A stretch of DNA of 64,000 nt, from the NCBI RefSeq assembly GCF_038502225.1, contig NC_091378.1:7140100-7204099 (forward strand), written 5' to 3'. This document shows positions 56,180 to 64,000 of the stretch, in pieces (within the stretch, counting starts at the first letter, position 1; the number at the start of each line of letters is the position of its first letter). The position numbers were made by a program, and so were the translations under genes. The stretch is from Cherax quadricarinatus (Eukaryota > Arthropoda > Malacostraca > Decapoda > Parastacidae). The notes below the pieces were generated by a model. The model was not told where the DNA came from. It worked only from the letters and a program-made list of their open reading frames with translations, and did not search any database.

Positions 56180-56350
56180 ACAGAAAAAGACACTACCGTG
56201 ACTGGAACAATACACAACCCGCGCAAAGGAGAGAGAAACTAATGACGACGTTTCAGTCCAACTTGGACCATTCACAAGTCACACTGGTCCAAGTCCGACC
56301 GAAACATTGTCATAAGCTTCTCTCCCTCCTATGTGCAGGTTATTTGTTTT
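56180..56350. repeat. Inverted pair of family B copies
   Basis: Minus copy 56185-56270 (CTACCGTGACTGGAACAATA, ACGACGTTTCAGTCC) faces plus copy 56285-56350 (GGTCCAAGTCCGACCGAAAC, ATGTGCAGGTTATTTG). Confidence 0.75.
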
Positions 56351-57214
56351 GATATGAGAATATGATGAGATATGATGATATATGATGGTTGATATGCACA
56401 CAACAATCAACATATTTCGTTAAAAGCAACAATGTGTTACTCAAATTGTGAAAGGCACTCTCTGTATATGACGTTTCCCCCCCCCCCCATTTCGAAAATG
56501 GAGGGGTGTTTCCCTTTCATTTTACGTCTTCCACCTCTCATGATCGTCTTGTTTATTTCTCCATAAAAGAAATCAACGTTATTCTGCCATGACTCAACTT
56601 CCGTTCCTCTATGAACGTGTTACTTGTGTTGAATTATTTAATAATGCTGAGTTTTCTCTTCGTTCGGATTGATGAGATGAATGTGTTGACATATGGATGG
56701 ATGGATGTGCTGACGGATTGAAGAATGGATGGACAGGCTAGTGGACTGAAAAACAGACATCATTTAAAAATATTCCCGAAATAAGTATATGAAAACTAGG
56801 AACGAAAATATCATTTTCTCACAAACTCCTTCTCGCCCTAATTCACCACCTCCTTCGTTCTCTCCTTCACGACTTCCATCATTCTCAACCATACATTAAC
56901 CCTCCCTCAGGCGAACAAAAAAAAGTTTCTCCATGCCAAATCAGCTGCCAAGTCTCGACCTTCCTTCCTCACTCAGAATAACAAGGAGAGTCTGAGAACC
57001 AACCCTACAGAAATCTTTTTTTTACGAAGACTTCGTTATAAAGGATTTTGAAATAAAAAATCTTCGATATTTTACAATGTTTAATTTTTTTTTATTTTAG
57101 AGATTTTCGGAACACGGGAAATTTCAATTTTTTCCCCGCTAATATTAAAGATGGCAATGAAAGTTTTTTTTTTTTAGAAAGCCTGTCGTGTCAGAGCCAT
57201 ACACAGTACCTCCT
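56351..57214. other. Intergenic, nothing recognised
   Basis: A C run at 56478-56487, GGATGGAT repeats at 56694-56708 and AT-rich sequence from 57000. Confidence 0.5.
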
Positions 57215-57440
57215 TGTCCATACTGCCTCTCTCCACAATGCCTCTCTTTCCACAATACCTCTCTCTCCACAATACTTCTCTCTCGACTATGCCTCACCCT
57301 CCCTAATGCCTCTCCCTTCCTAATGACTCGCCCTTCACAAAGCCTCACCCCTGAATGCCTCGCCCTTTACAAAGCCTCTCCCTCAATGCCTCGCCCTCCA
57401 CAAAGCCTCACCTTCTATTATGTCTCACTCTCCACTAGTA
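57215..57440. repeat. Degenerate GCCTCTCTCCACAAT-type repeat
   Basis: Recurring CACAATGCCTCTC, CACAAAGCCTC and ATGCCTCGCCCT segments at about 17-25 base spacing. Confidence 0.75.
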
Positions 57441-57482
57441 TGTTGAGACAGATACTACTGCAGACTCGTATCATTCCCAACT

Positions 57483-57603
57483 AATGGCCGGATGGCTACA
57501 CTTTCCAGTCTCGTCTGGGAGGTCAGAGGATCGAGTCCCTTACAGTGGACTGAGACTTCGGTTCAGAGGATCGAGTCCTTTACAGTGGACCGAGACTTCG
57601 GTT
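57483..57603 (+). repeat. tRNA-like SINE head with 43-bp tandem duplication
   Basis: TGGCCGGATGGCTACAC is A-box-like and GAGGATCGAGTCCC B-box-like. The B-box part plus ACAGTGGACTGAGACTTCGG is duplicated (about 57521-57563 and 57564-57603). Confidence 0.55.
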
Positions 57604-57714
57604 TCACCAACACTTTTCTTGTTAAAATTAATAGAAAAATTTAAGAGACCAGATATAATTAAGTTACTGCTTGACTTTCTCTACTAGTTCCGAAATGTGT
57701 GACTTAAGAACCAA

Positions 57715-57957
57715 GGTAACATAGACAAGGAGAATTTTCAAACATGTTTCAAATTTAGGTTGGATAAATATATGAGTGAGAGGGGTTGGATTTGAGTGGG
57801 ACTTGCAAATGAGTGGATAGAGTTACCAGACCTTATTTCTTGGGTAGCATTGAAAATTGGGTTGAACAAATGTTTTGTTAGTGGGATGGATTGTAAAGGA
57901 CTTGCCTAGTATGGGCCAACAGGCCTGCTGCAGTGTTCCTCCTTTCTTATGTTCTTA
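57715..57957 (+). repeat. CR1-like tail fragment
   Basis: Begins with an FKFRLDKYMSERGW-like C-terminus and ends CCTCCTTTCTTATGTTCTTA at the same point as the element at 10605. Confidence 0.75.
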
Positions 57958-58104
57958 TGTCATCAAGTTTTGGTCTCCAAAATTATATAGAAGAAAATAA
58001 TGGAGAGGGTACAGAGGAGGGCAATTAAGCTTGCATAACACTAAGCAACACACCATTTGAAGACTCAAAACACTATTCTTTTCTTTCTGTCCACTCAGAA
58101 GCAA

Positions 58105-58200
58105 GTAGGCGCCTGGGTGTTAGTCGGTTGTTATGGGTGGCATTCCAGGAACTGGGCTTTGAAATGAGCTAGCTGAGGCAGGTTGACATCATTAGCCTGC
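58105..58200 (+). repeat. Middle part of the 31553-type SINE
   Basis: GGCGCCTGGGTGTTAGTCGG and GGTGGCATTCCAGGAACTGG match the SINE body with substitutions. Confidence 0.6.
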
Positions 58201-58364
58201 GAATAAACGTGTGTAAAAAACATTAAGTTGTTGTAATACACTCAAACACAAGGACCTATATGAAGTGCAAAGTTAATCAACAAACCGCCGTAATGGAATG
58301 GAAGTTTGAGGCAAGAGATGCAACACAAATGTAGATATAACTCTATTTGTAAAAAAAAAAAATG

Positions 58365-58535
58365 TTTATTATAATCATGGGGGAGCGCTAAACCCATAGG
58401 ATTATACAGCGCATGTAGGGGGGAGAGGGATGGAAGGTATCCAGGCTCAATTCAGGGAACTGCAGCACAGATCCAATTCCCAAGATCAAGAACCCTCTCA
58501 AGGAACCTCCATTGAGGGGAAATAGAATTAAAGCT
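58365..58535 (+). repeat. GCGCTAAACCC dispersed repeat
   Basis: GGGGGAGCGCTAAACCCATA, GGATTATACAGCGC, TCCAGGCTCAATTCAGGGAA and AAGGAACCTCCATTGAGG. Confidence 0.75.
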
Positions 58536-58721
58536 GAATAGCATAAACTACCAACTGAAGCTGTCATCACGAACACAATACAATTGGACATCAAGTTTTC
58601 TTAGTATTCTCTTAGATACTAGGCTGGGCAAGTTATGATCAAGGGAGTTATGATGTTATGCAACTGCATCAGAACAAACAGTTCAGAATGAGCAATCTAG
58701 GGTGAAATAATTGTAGCGTTA

Positions 58722-59010
58722 ACAGTGGTGGTTGTAGTAGTCACTGCAGTGGCCACCGGCGTCCTGGTGGTTGTAGTCACTACAGTGGCCACCGGTGTCC
58801 TGGTGGTTGTAGTAGTCAGTGTAGTGGCCACCGGCGTTCTTACTGGTGCTTGTAGTCACAGTAGTGGCCACCGGCGTCCTGGTGGTTGTAGTAGTCACTG
58901 CAGTGGCCACCGGCGTCCTGGTGGTTGTAGTAGTCACTGCAGTGGCCACCGGCGTCCTTACTGGTGGTTGTAGTAGTCACTGCAGTGGCCACCGGTGTCC
59001 TGGTGTTCGC
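58722..59010. repeat. 39-bp minisatellite, about 7 copies
   Basis: Each unit has the palindrome GTGGCCAC, then CGGCGTCCTGGTGG and TTGTAGTAGTCACTGCA. One unit lacks three bases. Confidence 0.93.
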
Positions 59011-59462
59011 TCCGATGGTACACAGGTTGAGAGTTGGCATTAGCCTGCACCTCTGATTCTACCAGATACCACTGAATTTGCTTCTAGATACCACAGTATC
59101 TAGCAGTAGAATCAATGGTATATAGATATAGAATCACTTCTACGCGTATTTCTAAGGGTAACAGTGGAGTAACAGTCGTTGCAGTTCTAAAATGTAAAAT
59201 AAATTTGCAGCAAATGTTTTTTTCTTCAATTTAAATCTTTGAAATGCCACACTTTTTCCAATATGGTATGTTTTTTTTTCTCATTACATACCGGCAACAG
59301 CAGAAGTGGAGAGTAGGGAGAGAGCCTTTTGCTTCACTATCCTCTACTTAACAGCAGTCCTCAATCAAGATAGAAGAGACTCCATCTCAGCAGATACCTT
59401 TTTGTGACCTCCAGTCTTCTGCCATTTATCTTACCTACGGTTTCTCCCTCTCCTTCCCTCCA
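59011..59462. other. Intergenic, nothing recognised
   Basis: Duplicated ATTCTACCAGATACCACTGA-like piece at 59057 and 59082; otherwise unassigned. Confidence 0.5.
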
Positions 59463-59471
59463 TCTCTCTCT

Positions 59472-59524
<53 letters not shown>
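59463..59524. repeat. (TC)n microsatellite
   Basis: About 28 TC units. Confidence 0.95.
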
Positions 59525-59527
<3 letters not shown>

Positions 59528-60384
59528 TGCACTGAGGCAGGTGAGGCCACACGACTATTGCTCTCATAAACTTGTAAATCCACCTGGTACAATAGATCTG
59601 TTTTGTGGTGGAGGCAGACCGGCAGACTTACCCTTGTCTGCCACGAGCAGAAGGCCATTCTTTTCTCTGCTCTTTGTTTCTCTCCTTGTGTTCCTGCCTC
59701 TTCATTCGTGCTTCTTGTTTCTCTACTGGTGCTTCCCTGTTTCTCTCTTCGCGTTGCGCGTTTCTCGTATGTTTCCGGCTTCTTTCCTTCTTGTTCTGTG
59801 TTTGCGTTTTTCATTTGTCTCTCCGGATTCCTCATTTTTTATATTTTGTTTCTTTGCTCGTGTTCCCTGCTTTTTTTTCTCTCTTTTTGTTTCATTTTCC
59901 TCTGTTGTTGTTCCTTTCTTCAATCATTATTTTCTGTTTCACACTGACGCATTTTAATAATAATAATAATAATACTTATAATAAAATATAAATAACATTA
60001 CTAAAAATAATAAGAGAAAATTATTAATACCATAATTATTTAATGAAAAAATTAATCATTCACAAATTGCTATACGTTATGATTGTTTCCAATATGCAAA
60101 TTATTATCCATTTGCCTAGTTTATGGATAACATCTGTATATTATACATTAATAATGACGAATCAGTGGCACTTTTCAATGTCATCATAATTGTTGTTGCA
60201 AGAACGAAACATTTACAACACATCTGCCAACTTCTGCATTAATGTTTACCGAATAAGCGAACGTAAAATGCGTGAACGTAAAAATTTCATAATTTTGGGG
60301 AAGTCAAAATACGTATAGGTTAGATTTGAGTTTTGAAGAGTGTGTATAGTGAACCGTTCTGGCCAGAGATGCTGTTGTTGAGTC
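59525..60384. other. Intergenic, T-rich 59640-59950, AAT run at 59955-59975
   Basis: Overlapping plus frames of 114-138 codons at 59541-59991 are Cys/Phe/Ser-rich in all three frames, the pattern expected of T-rich sequence, so no gene is called. Confidence 0.5.
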
Positions 60385-60665
60385 TTCAAGATAATAGTAG
60401 CAGTAGTAGCAATAATCGTGGTCGTAGTAGTACTAATAGTAGTAGTATAAGTAGCAGTAGTAGTTGTACAAGTAGCGGTAGTATTAGTACAAGTAGCTGT
60501 GGTAGTAGTACAAGTAGCGGTAGTAGTAGTACAAGTAGCAGAAGTAGTAATAGTCTTTGAAGTAATAGTAGTAGTAGTCGTAGTAGTAGCAGTGATAGTA
60601 GTGGCAGTAGTAGTGATGGAAGTAGTAGTAGTGGCAGTAGTCAGAGTAATAGTAGTAAAAAGACC
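60385..60665. repeat. AGT/AGC trinucleotide array
   Basis: Imperfect AGTAGTAGC repeats giving false poly-Ser. Confidence 0.93.
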
Positions 60666-60910
60666 CGTCTAATGCATCTACACTTGGACTATTTGGTTTA
60701 AAAAATTTCTCTCTCCTATATTTTACTAGTTAGGAGTTTTTAACAAGATAATATCGGTGGTTTCAGTGTATCATGCAGTCAGTGGTAGCCTGCCTTCACC
60801 TACGGTACCTTGACTTCCTTGCTAAGTCCTAGTCTTCAAGAGGTTCCTATTCATTTTTGTAATATATCTGTGTCTTGAGAGTGTACACATTTATGTAACA
60901 CTATCCAGAA

Positions 60911-61714
60911 CCTGTAATTGCTTTACATGATGGTAGGATTGCTGGTGTCCTTTTTTCCTCATAAACATGCAAGGTTTCAGGTACGTCTTGCTACTTCTAC
61001 TTACACTTAGGTCACACTACACATACATGTACAAGTATATATATATACATACACCCCTCTGGGTTTTCTTCTATTTTCTTTCTAGTTCTTGTTCTTGTTT
61101 ATTTCCTCTTATCTCCATGGGGAAGTGGAACAGAATTCTTCCTCCGTAAGCCATGCGTGTTGTAAGAGGCGACTAAAATGCCGGGAGCAAAGGGCTAGTA
61201 ACCCATTCTTCTGTACAAGTTACTAAATTAAAAAACACTTTCGTTTTTCTTTTCGTGGCCACTCTGCCTCGGTGGGATACGGCAGGTTTGTTTAATATAT
61301 ATATATATATATTCTTTCTCTCAACGCACCAGCCATATCCCACCGAGGCAGGGTGGCCCAAAAGGAAAAACGAAAGTTTCGCCTTTTAAATTTAGTAATA
61401 TATATAGGAGAAGGGGTTACTAGCCCCTTGCTCCCGGCATTTTAGTCGCCTCTTACGACACGCATGGCTTACGGAGGAAGAATTCTGTCCCACTTCCCCA
61501 TGGGGATAAGAGGAAATAAACAAGAACAAGAACTAGAAAGAAAATAGAAGAAAACCCAGAGATGTGTGTATATATATGCTTGTACATGTATGTGTAGTGT
61601 GACCTAAGTGTAAGTAGAAGTAGCAAGACGTACCTGAAACCTTGCATGTTTATGAGACAGAATAAAGACACAAGCAATCCTACCATCATGTAAAATAATT
61701 ACAGGCTTTCGTTT
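60911..61714. repeat. 800-bp fold-back built from two family C copies
   Basis: Arms about 60911-61293 and 61318-61714 are complementary along nearly their whole length with moderate divergence, separated by a short TA run. The outer ends match as CCTGTAATT/AATTACAGG; inner parts include GCGACTAAAATGCCGGGAG and CTCGGTGGGATACGGC. Confidence 0.85.
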
Positions 61715-61766
61715 TACACTCACTTGGCAGGACGGTAGTACCTCCCTGGGCGGTTGCTGTCTATAC

Positions 61767-62449
<683 letters not shown>

Positions 62450-62700
62450 ATGTGGTGATTCTTCAGTGTGTGTGTGTGTAGTGTTTGTTCACTGTGTGTG
62501 GTGATTGTTCACTGTTGTGATTGTTCACTGTGTGGTGCTTGTTCACTACATGTAATGTTAGCCTGATATGTGTAGTTCTCTCTCACTATATGTAAAACTT
62601 CACCATATGTAATATTTGTTCACTCCACATAGCTCTTGTTCACTACATGAACTGCTTGTTCAATCTATGTAGTGCTGTCTCACTATTCACTGTAGCTTAG
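62450..62700. repeat. Degenerate TTGTTCACTNNATGT-type repeat
   Basis: GTTCACTGTGTGGTG, GTTCACTACATG and TCTCACTATATG recur at about 20-25 base spacing, an eroded array. Confidence 0.8.
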
Positions 62701-63139
62701 ACGTACACAATTTATTGCATTACTAAAAAAAATTTTACTTGGTTTTATGTGTTAAGATCATCAGCAGTAACATTAATTTTTCTCAGCTCAGCTGTCAGGT
62801 TCCGCTGCCCAGACGTTTACGTTTTATAAAGTTAATAAGTTCAAAATCAGGGTTGTAAAATCATATTACCTTTAGCTCGGCTGTTCTATGAAGGACAGAG
62901 AAGGTTGCAAGAGTTTATTGCTGACTGTAGAGAAATATGATTACGAGATTTAGATGGAGGTTTTTTTAGGGATGTGTTAGCTCTGTCAGGGGAAGAATAG
63001 CCTTTGTTTTCACTATCGATCCGAGAGAATCTAGTTTGGAAGAGAGATGCTGCAAGGTTCTCTGATGCTGAGAGTAAGCTAAGTTAAATTTAACTTGTTA
63101 TAAAGGAGGGTTAGATATATATTTATTATTTTTTATTAC
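62701..63139. other. Intergenic, nothing recognised
   Basis: No supported frame. Confidence 0.5.
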
Positions 63140-63300
63140 TATTATCAAAAAAGAAGCCTTAAACCTACAAGGGTCTATTATTATTATGGGGAGAGCTAAA
63201 CCCGTGGGAATTATACAGAGCCTGAGAAGGAAAGGAGGGGGATGGAAAGAATTCAGGCTTAATACCGGGAACTGGAGCACAGATTCAGTTCCTTAGAAAT
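63140..63300 (+). repeat. GCGCTAAACCC dispersed repeat
   Basis: GGGGAGAGCTAAACCCGTGG, GAATTATACAGAGCC, AATTCAGGCTTAATACCGGG and AGATTCAGTTCCTTAG. Confidence 0.7.
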
Positions 63301-63975
63301 ATATTTTTGTGATTTTCTAATACTGGGTATAAATTATCTGGGGGCGAAAATGTTTATTTATTTACAGGTTTATCGAAGATGCTAAGACCCGCCTTATTTT
63401 TTAGTAGTTAGGGAGTTAGTAATTAGGTGTTTTAGTGGTATGATTATTCTGTAAAAGTTAGAATGGGAAAGAGGTAGGTAAGGTTTGTCAGGAAACAGGA
63501 CAAGTGTATCTTAATGTGGGTCTTAGATGATGACCCGCCGTTGGAGCTTTTGGTCATCTGACTGAGGCCTTCCGCTGGCTTACCGGACCACCCCTTCAAA
63601 AATCGTGGGTATAGTTATAACCTTTTTTTGGACGGAAAGGATAGTGTTATGACAGAGGAGCAAATGACTGTCTTTGCCTCAGAGCAGCTCTAGGCATCGT
63701 TGGGGGATGATGTGGCTCACCCCGCTCTCGACTGGCACCATTATCTCGGCCTGGGATTGAGATATGAGGATATTATGTATCCTACAGGATGGTAAAAGAC
63801 CTCTGTATATCTGGAAAAGAGGCTGGATCATTCCTGAAGCTGCATGCTAAGAGTTGGGTATGTATGCTATGATTACAGTAATACTGATTTTGGGATAATA
63901 CAGAGTAACAAGGGAAGAATAACTTTTATGGTAACTTACAGTATGTCTATTAACTAATTTAAATGTGACTGAAGA
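63301..63975. other. Intergenic, nothing firmly recognised
   Basis: CTGAGGCCTTCCGCTGGCTT at 63560 has the look of a SINE body, but no partner is visible in this window. Confidence 0.4.
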
Positions 63976-64000
63976 TTACGACGACGTTTCGGTCCGACTT
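63976..64000 (-). repeat. Family B copy, cut by the window end
   Basis: ACGACGTTTCGGTCCGACTT is the family B core on the minus strand. Confidence 0.7.

Noticed and set aside
59541..59991. Overlapping Cys/Phe-rich frames, possible membrane protein
   Set aside because: Three frames of the same T-rich stretch are open together, as expected from composition.

Overview
The window looks like intergenic, repeat-dominated DNA from an arthropod, most likely a decapod crustacean such as a crayfish. The evidence is a short TTAGG telomere-type tract (40385-40440), CR1-like, Penelope-like and other non-LTR retrotransposon remains, tRNA-derived SINEs, and very abundant mono-, di- and trinucleotide arrays. 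The species assignment is inference from repeat style. I see no host protein-coding gene I would defend, no rRNA, no CRISPR array and no prokaryotic gene organisation. Most long open frames are by-products of tandem repeats whose unit happens to lack stop codons.

Layout. 1-4312 is a nest of mobile elements: a broken Penelope-like RT/GIY-YIG gene, a dispersed hairpin repeat (called family A here), a CR1-like ORF2 fragment, a second dispersed repeat (family C) and a 390-bp inverted-repeat element. 5026-6069 is a 21-bp minisatellite. 6652-10605 is the best preserved mobile element, a CR1-like LINE with an SGNH-esterase ORF1 and an EN-RT ORF2, both disabled, sitting inside a 17-bp satellite that continues to 11246. 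11310-14513 is a 32-bp minisatellite of about 100 copies. 14572-16392 is microsatellite-rich. 16955-19284 holds nested palindromes and an inverted pair of tRNA-like SINEs. 20300-25315 has 18-bp, 17/33-bp and 27-bp arrays. 26858-27402 is a LINE fragment. 28935-31550 (29/25-bp), 32083-33112 (17-bp), 34706-34908 (67-bp hairpin) and 35078-35513 (24/48-bp) are further arrays. 36400-41100 is a mosaic of SINE/LINE scraps, TTAGG-type repeats and a large fold-back. 41349-43855 is a 28/42-bp array, followed by AAG and 30-bp arrays up to 46452. 46647-49760 holds a MITE, a decayed LINE RT and more fold-backs. 50000-64000 is mixed, with an RTE-like 3' end, two more copies of the 390-bp element, a SINE head, a 39-bp array, an 800-bp fold-back and a long TA/GT array.

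By my estimate about 30 percent of the window is tandem array. The most interesting signal is a set of short dispersed repeats (families A and B) that place a hairpin with compensatory stem changes directly before GAAACG. Family A also often has CTGATGA directly before the hairpin, which is the arrangement of a hammerhead ribozyme core. These repeats recur as head-to-head fold-backs across the whole window, and one abuts the Penelope-like element. Nothing here works as a pathway; the history is one of insertion, inversion and tandem amplification.
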